Shown: one piece after another, positions 37,308-47,986 of the stretch
How positions within the stretch are numbered: position 1 is the stretch's first letter
Layout of the letters: every line of letters starts with the position of its first letter
Assembly (NCBI RefSeq): GCF_000165425.1
Contig: NW_001799630.1
Coordinates: forward strand, 313,734-377,733
DNA length: 64,000 bases
DNA from: Paramecium tetraurelia
Taxonomy: Eukaryota; Ciliophora; Oligohymenophorea; Peniculida; Parameciidae
Direction of reading: 5' to 3'
The notes under the pieces: model-generated
Databases searched by the model: none
Told to the model about the DNA's origin: nothing
The model's input: only the letters and a program-made list of their open reading frames with translations
Position numbers and translations under genes: made by a program

Positions 37308-37433
37308 AAATTAATATTTGCAATATTTAATTTTTATTCTTTTAAACTTAATTCATAACAATTATAAAAAAAATAAAAACAACGGTAAAGTTACTACCAT
37401 ATCTATAGAGCAGGATTAGATAAAAGTCGTTAA

Positions 37434-37505
37434 GGGAGTATAGCTCAGTAGCAGAGCAGCAGACTGCAGATCTGTAGGTCTCAGGTGCGAACCCTGATGC
37501 TCCCT
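37434..37505 (+). tRNA. tRNA-Cys (GCA)
   Basis: A complete cloverleaf. The 7-bp acceptor stem pairs gggagta with tgctccc, allowing one G-T pair. The D arm contains agctcag. The anticodon loop ctgcaga carries GCA, read as Cys. The T arm pairs tcagg with cctga around tgcgaac. There is no intron and CCA is not encoded. A T-rich run after the gene (37507-37515) serves as the RNA polymerase III terminator. The anticodon reads TGC and TGT only, in keeping with TGA being a stop here. Confidence 0.95.
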
Positions 37506-37635
37506 TCTTTTTTTATTTTATATAAAATAATTAATAACTAATAATTAATAATTAATCAATTAAAATTATAATTAAAATTAAAATTAAAATTAAAAATTTT
37601 GCGAGTTGTATTATTTACGAATTTTCAATAAATAA

Positions 37636-39535
37636 TCACTTTTAAGGGTGGTCTTACATTTTGATGGTTTTAACTGTAGATTTCTCCTCTTCTTGCTGGC
37701 TCTCTTTTAATGGATTTTTGTGTACAGATACAACAGCTCTTCCAGATTCATCACTATTGTTTTTGAAAGCCTCATCCCATTCTAAGGCCTAAAGATATAT
37801 TGTATATAAATACTTTTTCAGTAGAACAAGCAATTGACTTACTATAGGGCACAGTCAAGGCAGCACTATCACATGGAAATGATTAAGAATAAACTTATCT
37901 ATACCAATATTGTTCCTTATCTCTGGGAGTTGATATGGGATAAGTAATAGAAGCTTAAGAGAATAGTTAATCTGAAATTAATTGATTGGCCCTTTTTATG
38001 ATTCCATCTCTCCAACCATAGCCTACTCCATCGCTGAATTGTTCCTTTTATCTCCATAATATTTCTTATGGAACATATGGATTGTCTAAATCTTCAAATG
38101 CTTTTCTTAATACATATTTTTCAATTTATGGCTGGAATGAATTGACCATTTTATATTTAGGATCAATAGACATAACATATTCAATCCATGACCTATTCAT
38201 AAATGGTGGTCTAGTTTCAATACCCCAAGCTAAACAAGCTTTATTAGTTCCGAGTAGATCATATTTATATAGATCATTTAACTTCCTTATTAATTCTTAA
38301 TGAAATTCAATTCTATTTGGTGCTTTATGGAAATATAGATAACCTCCAAATAAATCATCACTTCCTTCTCCAGTTAAACATATTTTAATCCCCAGAGCCT
38401 TAACTCTTCTACACATCAGATACATAGGTGTTGCTGTTCTAATTGTATTTTTGTTAAATGTCTCTGTATGATAGATGACTTCTGGAATATAATCCAATGC
38501 TTCTTCAACTGTATAAATAATTGACTGATGTTCAAATCCATGATAATCAGCTACTTTTTAAGCGTAATGTAAGTCTGGGGATCCTTCCAAACCAATACAA
38601 AAAGAATGAACTTTACTCATTCCTCTCTTACTCAAATCGATTTCTCCATTTTTAATCATTCTTGCAACAATACCAGCAACAATAGAAGAATTAACACTAA
38701 AATTATAATGTAAGATATGATTACCCTCCAGAAATAAACAAACCGAATTGTGCATCTCCTTTTATTTCTCTTCTTACAACGTCAATCAATTTCTCTCTCA
38801 TTTCCTAAAAATTGATTTCTCCATTTGGTATCAGATCAAAATTATGCCAAAGGGGATTGTACCATTTCCTTATTTCATGAGTTTGATCTATAAAATGACC
38901 TATTATTTTTTAATTATGAATTCTAACCTGGGGGAAATTATCTTACGTCAACTACTTAATCATGAATTGCTTTTAATTCGGATGATAAAAATAGGGCCCC
39001 ATCTTTGTTGTAGCCATAATACAAAGGAATCATTCCTATATGATCTCTTCCTGCATAAAATGTGTTATTGTTCATATCCAAAAGAATGGTAGCATGCATT
39101 CCATCCATGTGATTCCAAAAACCATTTGGACCATACTTGTATTAAAAATATTTCTCTTACTTCTTTATAGAGCATCCCTACTATTTCTGAGTCAGAATTG
39201 CTGCTAAATTAATATTTTTTTTCAAGTTCTGGTTTGATCGACCAATAGTTGTAGAGCTCTCCATTTTACATGTAATAGATATTCTAATCATCCACTAATT
39301 AAAATGGTTGTCTTCCTCTGTCACTCAAATCTACAATGTTTAATCTCTCATGAGCTAGGATATGATAAGTATCTGGGCCAGCTTCCTTATAAAAGTAAAA
39401 TTGAAATTTACTATAATAATGATACGAGATTTATCAGGACCTCGATGTCTTTGTCTCTTTGATAGATTGTATGCTAGAGTTCGCACCTCATAATAAATTC
39501 CTTTGATGTTGAATATCGCCAAAATTCCACACATA
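37636..39535 (-). CDS. ASNS: Asparagine synthetase, glutamine-hydrolysing
   Basis: It makes asparagine from aspartate, glutamine and ATP. The N-terminal glutaminase domain starts with the obligatory Cys (MCGILAIFN) and has RHRGPDKS and QNGELYN. The synthetase domain has the pyrophosphate loop FISGG|VNSSIVAG across an intron, CLTGEGSDDLFGGYLYFHKA and LGTNKACLAWGIETRPPF, and ends with SIACSTEKALEWDEAF and SGRAVVSVH. Five introns of 25-28 nt leave about 588 codons, typical for eukaryotes. In nearly all relatives the loop reads SGGxDS. Here the Asp is Asn (AAT), in the first codons of an exon. This could impair Mg-ATP handling, be a tolerated variant or be a base error. Confidence 0.92.
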
Positions 39536-40069
39536 TTTAAAATAGAATACCATTATCTTGAAAATAGTATGCTATAAACTAGTAAATGCGCACTAATTAA
39601 TATGAAACATTAATATTAATATTCAATTTGGCCATTAAAATCAATTAAGTTTAATAGAATTCAAAATGCAATTTATATTTGCCCACATTAATAAATATAT
39701 ATTTTATTATATTATATATAACAAATGCTAATCTCTGTCTGATTTATGTAATCTCACATTTAAATTCAAACACTTTTGACAGAATTTAAATTTATAAATC
39801 TTCCAAAATTTAAGCCCCAATAATGATAGAATTTTATAAAAATAATTAAGTGATCCTTTGTAATATGTATGAATTACATTATCGTATGAAGCATACAATT
39901 AATATTACTTTTATCTATGCAATCAGAAATATTTTATATGATAATCTACTTAAAATTAATTAAATTAACTCCTTAATTGTTTATAGATACAAGAGAAAAC
40001 TCTAAATCCATCATCAAGGCTGAAATTTGATAAATATATAATAAAATTATTTATTATACAAAAATGTGA
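39536..40069. other. Intergenic stretch
   Basis: AT-rich sequence between two minus-strand genes; no frame of useful length or RNA structure is seen. It should contain the asparagine synthetase promoter. Confidence 0.5.
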
Positions 40070-40809
40070 TCACCAAATCTTTCTCATCTTCTTAAGAAGT
40101 TTTTGTATGTATTTTGAAATAGATTTTTCAGCTTCTGAGTTTTCCATGTGATCATACTAAGGTTTATTTGAGTGTTCCTTTCCATTTTTTAGCTGATCCA
40201 CTTTTTTATCAGAATCATTTAAATTTTAATTTTGTAACTAAATTTCAGTGAAATTCAAATTTTTTGGATCTTCAGTTTTACATTCATTTTCTTTTAAATC
40301 TTTTTCGGTTTCCCCATCAGATGTGATTACGTTTTATTATTAATCGAATTCTTCAGGTTATTTCTCCTAATCAGAAGATGTTGGTTAACTTTGGTTACTC
40401 TATTCTTTACTAGACATAGAAATTTAATCTTAGATGGGTGCCTATTGGATAAATAAATTGAAAATACAAAATATTTTGCATATTACAATGACAATTCATC
40501 TTAGATCCAATCTAAATTTACATTATTATAGTTTGGATCTGGCTTATATGCAAAATCTTCTTCAGTCATGGGGATATTGCTCGTACAATTCTATTCATGA
40601 AAAGGCAACTATGAATATGGGTAAATATGGAGATAATTGTATTTGCAATGACCATAAAGTGAGTCATCTTACCTCCAGCATTTTGTTACATGTAGCAATA
40701 ATTATTCTTCAACCAACTTTAATGTACAACCATAAGGGCATGTAATAGGCGCCCTATAATCATTAGACATATTGAAGGCCTGATATTTGGGTATCGTCTC
40801 TATGCTCAT
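40070..40809 (-). CDS. GTSF1/U11-48K-type tandem CHHC zinc-finger protein with acidic Gln-rich tail
   Basis: About 237 codons. Residues 20-75 hold two adjacent fingers: CPYGCTLKLVEEQLLLHVTKC and, ten residues on, CKYNYLHIYPYSQLPFHEQN then C. The second is a clean C-x5-H-x9-H-x3-C CHHC finger. The first has Cys where the first His is expected. Two fingers at the N terminus followed by an acidic, aromatic-containing disordered tail is the architecture of GTSF1/Asterix, a partner of Piwi proteins. A 26-nt intron at 40442-40467 joins the finger exon to the Gln/Asp/Glu-rich tail. Each exon alone looks like a separate small gene. U11-48K shares the finger type but normally has one. The gene lies 211 nt downstream of the PIAS gene on the same strand. 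Confidence 0.7.
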
Positions 40810-41019
40810 TTCTTAGTTAAAAACTTAAATTTTATAATAAATTATAATTTAAATCTCTTAAGAGATATATAAATAATTTTGCACGTCATTTTGAAGCTAA
40901 TTTTTATTAGAAATGACAACATTTCAAAATTATCATAATAAAATTAGTTCCACTAGTCCAGCTCTTTTATAAAAAGAATTTTTATAATTGTTTTATATTA
41001 TACAATTAAGAATAATTTA

Positions 41020-43887
41020 TCAATCAATTAGAATGGCATTTATTTCATTTTCACCTTAAGGTTAAAATTTATCTTAAGAAATAATTTCATTATCGTTGTC
41101 GAATTGAGGCAAGCTTCTTTCAAAATGAGTATATCCATGTTGAATTAGATCACCATAACTGTTAATTTTAGTATTTTATATTATTGGATATAGAGGATCC
41201 TTAATGTCTAAACTACCCTTAATACTTCAATATATATTCTTTACATTTTAATCAACAATAATAGAATCAACTTTAACATTTAGCTACTAAATCTTCTTCA
41301 ATATTTCCCACTAATATTGATCGATCCTCAAACTAATACAATTTTTTTTACAAATTGGACAAATCCATTTCATATGTTCTGCATGAATCATCATATCCAA
41401 ATAATTGTTTAAACTAAAACATTGTTGATGTTAACAAAATTCTCCTCTAAATTATAAATTACTTTGTACCTTGCAGGTATTTTCATCAAATCGAAAGAAT
41501 ATTAGCAAATAAGACTCACTTTAGATTTATCCACTTTAATTTCGTTTTTACAAAAATCAACCTTAATTTGAGACATGATACTTTAATTAACTATTGAATG
41601 AATTACTGAATCCAAACTTTAATTCTGAACTAAATACAATCCAAAAATATATATTTATTTTGGGATCTCTTACCTCATTTATGAATCCGGAATCATTTCT
41701 ACACATGTGAAAGTATACTTCTTATAAATTCCACAAGTTTTTTAAAGAAAATCAAGATTAATTGAAATACAATGATCTTTTCTTTTCTTTAGACATGATT
41801 TATCAATAAGAGGTCTAAACTCCTTAATGGTTTAACCATTAATTAGAAGAATGCAATAATTAGGGAATGTGAAATCTGTTAATCCATTTTAATTCATCAC
41901 AACACATCTAATCTCCAGTTATATCCCAGGTATTAGAAATTACTCTTATGTGATCGTGAATTCTAGATGTATTTTACTTTACGACTTTTATTAGTATTGA
42001 TATTCTAAAAATCCCAAAGAAAATATAATTTTCTTGAATGGATTCAATTTTTCTAATAAACAAGATGAGCAGATTTTTATATCATCTTCTATATCTATCA
42101 GTTTAACTTTTCCATCGATTTATTTGCAATAATTACATTGTTTCCGATTGGTTTTGATTTATAGTGATTTATTTTATGTTGAAAGATACACATTCCCACT
42201 GGTAGTAACATCATATGTCTCTAATTTAGGTTTTTAATCTTTTTAGAATTCTAAATTCTAACCACCTTCAAAAATTCTATTAGATTAAGGGTAGATGTTT
42301 GGTTAATAAAAGAGTTAGTTTGGTAGTTGGTTACTTTGTATATGGCTTTACAATTAGTAGGGGAATTAATTTTAATTCCAGTATTAAAGATTTTATTTTG
42401 GTTGGTGATTATTTCTTTCTAGATTTACACCTAAATAATCATTTTTGTGGATTTGTAGGTTCTGAGCAACATATTTAGAGGATTCTTTTGGAGTTTCATG
42501 TAAAGGATTCAAAAGAGGGGCAGAATCCATATTCTGAAAATCGCAAAAAGAATTTTTCTATTATATTATGCAATTGCTTGTATTAGTTAGAGAATTATTT
42601 AAATTGTTTTTTTCTACATTCATTGAATAATTATCTGGCTTTTGGTAGGCAGGTTAAGATTAGATAATGTTAAATTGATTTTCTAATAATTATTTTTGCT
42701 TTTGAATCTGAAGTTCAATTCCACCAATAGATTAGAATGAATTTTGATTAAATTATGGAACTTCAATTAAAGGGGAAATAATAGGTCTCTCAATTAATTT
42801 TTTTTAATTGAAATTCATATTTTTTAAGTTTTACTATGGATTTAATATTTTCGATCTTTAATTATGATCACTTTGTTGAGCTTTCCTATTTTAGATTAGA
42901 TCATCCATTTAATGCTTTCCTTATGTGTTTCTTAATTCCTAAATATTTCTTTTTTTTAAAGACTCAGAATCAGAAATTTGTATTACAAATTCATCCTCTT
43001 CTGGAGAAGTGTCAATTATAGCTCTGGAAGGTTTTTTTTTAATTTGAATTTATCTACTTTTTCTAGAGTTTGAATCGTTGGTTTTATTATTATCATTAAC
43101 CCTATTATTTTCTCTTTCATCATTTTTTTGTTAAACTTGTAACTACTTTTTAGTTTCAATTTTATCATTTGGTTTGGTTATTTAATGAGATTATTTTTAA
43201 TTGTTGAAGTCATTTATGTTATTGTTCTTTTGTTTTTGATTACATTCTTAGTTATTGTCTTTATCTTTTCTTTCATTCAAATCTTCCATTTAAACCTATT
43301 CATTAGAAGTGCTTTTTTATGTTTTTTCTTTCGAAATATTTTTATCATGATGATTATCATTAAGAGGATCAAAACTACACTGAGATAATTTTTGATCTTA
43401 TGGTACTTTCAAATCTAAATTTGTCGGATTGTGAGCACATGGATTTTCTTCAATTTCAAAGGGATTTGATTACTTTAATTTAACTTTTTTCTTGTTCTTG
43501 GGAGTATCGATTTAATCCTTTTTCTCCTTGTTTGACTCTTAATTTGATTTAATTATACTTTTACTTTGCAAACCTTAATTTTTTTGCTGAGAACGATCTA
43601 CATTATTTTTCTTGAAATCACTTCTTTTTATAGAGGATTATTCTAAAATATTTTCAATTTCATTTTCAGCTTCCAAATAATTTATAAAGAACTAAGCAAA
43701 CTTTCTTTGAAAATCCTAATCTTTTATATTACTGAAATTTTGTAATTAGAGTTAATAGCATATGTTTGTTAATTGCCAATCTTAATACTATGTATAATAA
43801 ATAAAAATGTTTTACCTGATAAATTGGACACGTTGGATCCTTCAGCAAATCAATCATCACATTTTCTAATAGTTTTTTATGCTCCAT
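41020..43887 (-). CDS. PIAS/Siz-family SUMO E3 ligase
   Basis: About 929 codons, with introns at 43788-43815, 41447-41469 and 41218-41244. The N-terminal 560 residues are Gln/Asn/Lys/Asp-rich and disordered apart from a small folded start (MEHKKLLENVMIDLLKDPTC). Next comes a zinc-like patch CNYCKQIDGKVKLIDIED with CSSC. A PINIT-type region follows (FTITQEQFLIPGIQLEIRCV ... GQTIKEFRPL), then the SP-RING: LICQYSFDLMKIPARG, FCQHQQCFSLNNYLDMM and KWICPICKKNC, with conserved RIDQYQWEILKK. SP-RING proteins transfer SUMO from Ubc9 to nuclear substrates. SUMO is known to be needed for developmental DNA elimination in Paramecium. The DNA-binding SAP domain is not evident. Confidence 0.85.
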
Positions 43888-43981
43888 AAAATATTATAAT
43901 TAATAAAGGGCTGTGATTTAATTTCAAAGAAAAATGCAATCCAGATTAAATTTCAAATATCATCATAAAAAATTAAAAAGC

Positions 43982-44395
43982 NNNNNNNNNNNNNNNNNNN
44001 NNNNNNNNNNNNNNNNNNNNNNNNNNNNNNNNNNNNNNNNNNNNNNNNNNNNNNNNNNNNNNNNNNNNNNNNNNNNNNNNNNNNNNNNNNNNNNNNNNNN
44101 NNNNNNNNNNNNNNNNNNNNNNNNNNNNNNNNNNNNNNNNNNNNNNNNNNNNNNNNNNNNNNNNNNNNNNNNNNNNNNNNNNNNNNNNNNNNNNNNNNNN
44201 NNNNNNNNNNNNNNNNNNNNNNNNNNNNNNNNNNNNNNNNNNNNNNNNNNNNNNNNNNNNNNNNNNNNNNNNNNNNNNNNNNNNNNNNNNNNNNNNNNNN
44301 NNNNNNNNNNNNNNNNNNNNNNNNNNNNNNNNNNNNNNNNNNNNNNNNNNNNNNNNNNNNNNNNNNNNNNNNNNNNNNNNNNNNNNNNNNNNNNN
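43982..44395. other. Assembly gap (N run)
   Basis: All bases are N. The gap lies upstream of the PIAS start and may hide promoter or gene sequence. Confidence 1.
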
Positions 44396-44550
44396 TTCCT
44401 TTTTAAAGAAAATGAAATTTAAATAAATTGAATAAAGGAAAATTAAAAAATAAAAGAAAGATTTAAGGAAAGTTTTCAATTATTTTTAATAAATAATTAA
44501 TGTGTGGGGGGACATTCAGATTTTATTAAAGTGTAAGATGTTTTATAAAT

Positions 44551-44783
44551 ATGGAATCTCACAAAAATGAATAAAAGATATTACTGATGAAGTCTTAATA
44601 AATTATCTCAAATTTTTGAGTTTTAGGGAGCGGATAAATATTTCAAAAATTTTAATGAATTTTTATAGTTTAGTAAATTAAATGAAATCAAATAAATTAG
44701 ACTAAATTCTTGAAGAAGAATAGGGTTATTAGTAATTTAAGAAAAATCAGTAAATGCAAAATATTCTCCTTGATGATTTGTGA
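44551..44783 (+). CDS. Possible small protein of 65 residues
   Basis: ATG 44551 opens MESHKNEQKILLMK. Removing a 35-nt segment (GTC...TAG, ending at 44627) joins it to ERINISKILMNFYSLVNQ and a Gln/Glu-rich helical tail (DQILEEEQGYQQFKKNQQ) ending at TGA 44781-44783. The joined product reads smoothly, but the donor is GTC and the intron is long for this genome, so the model is tentative. No function is assigned. Confidence 0.4.
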
Positions 44784-44843
44784 TATTTATAAATATAATT
44801 AAAAACATAAAATAGTTAAATTATGCTCATTTCATTTTTAAAT

Positions 44844-46199
44844 TCAAAATACTGAACAAGATCTAGAACAACAAGAAAAAGAGGATGGTATTTCTTTTTC
44901 TCCTTCTAAAATTGTTTATTTTTAAGAATAAGTAGTAGTTTTAGTTGCTTCACCATATTTTTTAGTAATTTATTTTTTGCCATTTCGCTTTTCCATATTT
45001 TCACTTTCCATTTCAATCAAATCATCTTCATCATCATCAATTTATATAAACTATTAATCTTATTTTTTTGTTGTTGAACTTTGATAAGATTTAGATTTCT
45101 CTTCAAAATCTTCCTGTTGTTATTGTTATTATTGTTGTTGTTATTAAAAGTTGTTCTGATACTATTATTGCTCTCCTTATTAAGATTCTATCTAGTCTTC
45201 AAAGACTTCCACTTACTGGTTCAATAATGGATTTCCATTTTCTTCTAATACTGTAATTTTCATAAAGCTTGGCTTTTTGTTGATTGAACTTCCCATTGAA
45301 TTAAGTGATAAATGAGAGTTCTTTTTTAATAATCTATTTGTTCCAGTATGAGTTTCTCTTTTCAAAATTGGCCTAAAATAAATTTAACATTTTACCAAAA
45401 TAATTCCATATTATTGAAATCACCCCCATATTTTATTTCCAATTATTCTTTTGGGATATACTGCAATATTTACTAATATTCTGTTATAATTTTTATTTTA
45501 ACTTACAAATCCTTTATTTTTTCTATAGTTTAATCTAGATAATAAATACCAGTGAATTGTTTGACAATGTCATCGATATCGTCTGGTCCATTAACTATTA
45601 AGATCTTATTTAAGTTTCCATAAAAGTGCAACTACAAATACAATAAGTCATCTAGTTCTATGACTGGTAAATCGGTATCTAAATCCAAGATGATTGTCCA
45701 ATTTTCAACATAATAATCAATTAACAACTATCTTTTAACAGTTTCCAAAAAGTAAGCCATTATTTTTATATCGCAATATTATCTAATTACAATGACAGGG
45801 CGAAATTAATTGTCAAATCCACAAACATACAGATGCCCTTTCTTTAATTCATTAATGCAATCTTGCTTTTGGTATTCTTATAGGAAATTTAAATGAGACT
45901 AGCAGTTCTAAAGTGCTTTTAGTATAAAAAATGACATACAATAATCGCTTTTTCAATATTATACTGGGCAGCCATTAACATTTTCAATAGAATGCTTCTT
46001 TTTAATTTTACCTGCAATCCCTTCTCCTTCATTTTCGTTTTAATCTCTTCAATTAATTATTTCTCATAATCATCATAATCAACATTTTCAAAAATGTTCC
46101 TTTAAATAGATGTTCCATTTCCACTTTTTATGTAGAACTCTTAAATAACAAATATTTAATACCACTATGTACGATGGATGTAATTCCTTCATAAATCAT
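44844..46199 (-). CDS. Sec14/CRAL-TRIO lipid-transfer domain protein with Gln-rich tail
   Basis: The CRAL-TRIO-N helices (LQVKLKRSILLKMLMAAQYN) are followed by the lipid-binding core: LKKGHLYVCGFDNQFRPVIV, WTIILDLDTDLPVIELDDLL, HFYGNLNKILIVNGPDDIDD and IPKEQLEIKYGGDFNNMELF. This matches the order of Sec14 landmarks (DLxG equivalent, KI gate helix, LPxxxGG end). Sec14 proteins exchange phosphoinositides and other lipids between membranes. After the domain comes a basic Ser/Lys stretch, a poly-Gln tract (about 45110-45150, coded by mixed CAA/TAA) and an acidic tail ending CCSRSCSVF, possibly lipidated. Four introns are needed; the exact ends of the one near 45470-45505 could not be fixed. Confidence 0.75.
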
Positions 46200-46527
46200 T
46201 AATATTAATATTTTAAATATTATGTATTATCATTAATTATTAAATTATTGCTAAATAGATATCATATTGAATCATTTAATTGATAACATCAAATAAGAGA
46301 TAGCGAGTATCATAAAAGTATATTGGTTTTGTTCAGTAAAGCCATTGATAAAATACAAATAATCTTGTTAAGCACCTTAACTTAATCTTGGATATCTACT
46401 TGGTATGCATTATATTATCAAAATCAATATCCAAATTTTCAAGTCTTTAAATCCTAACAAATGACAAGATGTTAGCCTTGTTTGATTAATCAAATAAATT
46501 TAAATCTTTTTATTAAAAAATTTTATT
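46200..46527. promoter_or_regulatory. Shared upstream region of divergent Sec14-like and eS30 genes
   Basis: A 328-nt AT-rich interval between divergent starts that must contain both promoters. No specific element can be named. Confidence 0.4.
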
Positions 46528-46828
46528 ATGGGAAAACTTCACGGAACCTTAGCCAAAGCTGGTAAAGTTAGAAAGCAAACTCCAAAGATTGAAAAATAAG
46601 TCAGAAGACACAAAATCCCAAAAGGAAGAGCCTACAAAAGAATCTGCTTCAATAGAAGGTCTTCACTCTTTATATTCTTTTAGATTCGGATCAGCAGCAG
46701 CCTCAACAGGACCATAATAAAAGAGAAAGGGACCAAATTGGCATGCAGGAAGAAAGGACTTAATTGAAGAGGAAAGAAAGAAATAAGTCGAATAAAGAAG
46801 ATAAAGAAAGAAGGACGTACCAAAATGA
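46528..46828 (+). CDS. RPS30: 40S ribosomal protein eS30
   Basis: The protein begins MGKLHGTLAKAGKVRKQTPK, the eS30 hallmark (KVHGSLARAGKVRGQTPK in animals), and continues RAYKRICFNRRFGSAAASTG and KGPNWHAG. A 25-nt intron (GTC...TAG) lies after ICFNRR. The total is 91 codons, with a Lys/Arg/Glu-rich tail longer than usual. In animals eS30 is made as a fusion to a ubiquitin-like FUBI domain. Here the frame starts directly at the ribosomal part, as in yeast and plants. It acts in the 40S subunit near the decoding centre. Confidence 0.92.
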
Positions 46829-47068
46829 TTAATAACATACAGTAGATTATTTACATACAATAAAACAATTTAAATTAGCAATTATCAAATGATGTAGCAA
46901 TCTATTGTTTAACCCCATTTTCTATTGTCTACATCTTTCTACACATTAATTTAATTTTGCTACCAATCACTAAATATTAAATATTATTTAAAAACATTAC
47001 GAAATAAGAAGAAAATAATCATTTAGAAATATGTGTTCAATTACCTCTCCAATTTGTCTAAGTTCACT

Positions 47069-47254
47069 TCAATATCTATCTATTTTGGAATCTAGTTCTT
47101 GATTAAAATAGAATAGTATGATGATTAAAATAGATTCTTCATTTATAGCCTATTTTCCACTTTATTTATTTTAGAATAGATTATATGACTTTGAATTTGA
47201 TAGCTTATTTTCTTGTATAGTTATTTTCTACTTTATCTTAGGTAATAGTGTCAT
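47069..47254 (-). CDS. Possible small protein of 61 residues
   Basis: A single short frame, MTLLPKIKQKITIQENKLSN ... QELDSKIDRY, ending at TGA 47069-47071. Composition (Lys/Gln/Asn/Ser) resembles real genes here, but with TGA as the only stop such lengths also arise by chance. There is no motif. It sits alone in a 574-nt interval between eS30 and the next gene. Confidence 0.3.
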
Positions 47255-47402
47255 TCTACAACAGCACTTGCATATATCCTTTAAATATTGGTAGGCACAT
47301 AAATTTCAATAAAAATTATTAATCTCCATTAATAATACTTTTTTAATAAATCAATAATTAAATGAAATTTAAATTTCTAGTTAGAAATGCATTGAAAAAT
47401 AA

Positions 47403-47942
47403 TCATATTAGACTCTTTGATGATTTTCTAGACCAACTAGAAAACTTACTAAAGTTATTATAATTAAAGAGACGTATTTAATCCTCTAGAATTGACTATT
47501 CTTTCACAGGAACAGTATCTTTAATCGTTATAGGCGATACTATAATCGTTTATTTAGAATCAAAGCGGTTTGGAATGGTAGTAAATCTAGTATTCGAATT
47601 CAAACTAAATTATTGCTTATAAATTTTATCCTCATCATATGTCTTTTTCATTGATGTATCTCTTTGCGTATTTCGTAGAGTTTCAAGCCTGAGATTTTAA
47701 GGGACGCATTTTTTACGTCTCGGCTGTGGAGACATTTTTGAAATCCAAGTATAATTAGAATCATATTCATTTGAGAATTGATTTCTAACTTCTCTTAATT
47801 TTATTTTCTTTAACATATCTTAAACATTAATCTTATAATTAACACTATTGAAGGAATTCTTCTAATTTTAACTGAAGATTTTTTCTATAATCCGATTTCT
47901 GTTATTTTTCCTTGTATCAAACCTTATAATTTTTTCATTCAT
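47403..47942 (-). CDS. Unknown basic protein of 179 residues
   Basis: A single frame from ATG 47942 (MNEKIIRFDTRKNNRNRIIE) to TGA 47403-47405. It is Arg/Lys/Asn/Ser-rich and probably disordered, with short hydrophobic islands (KQTIIVSPITIKDTVPVK) and a SKFSSWSRKSSKSLI tail. It follows the 424-residue gene on the same strand after 44 nt. No family is recognised. Confidence 0.55.
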
Positions 47943-47986
47943 AAAAATATTTAATTAAATAATATTAGGATTATATATCATATTAA

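Noticed and set aside
37434..37505. Possible suppressor or selenocysteine-type tRNA reading TGA
   Set aside because: The anticodon is GCA and the stem lengths are normal, so it is an ordinary tRNA-Cys.
40434..40745. 103-codon plus-strand open frame
   Set aside because: It is the antisense of the zinc-finger exon, whose Cys/His pattern is specific.
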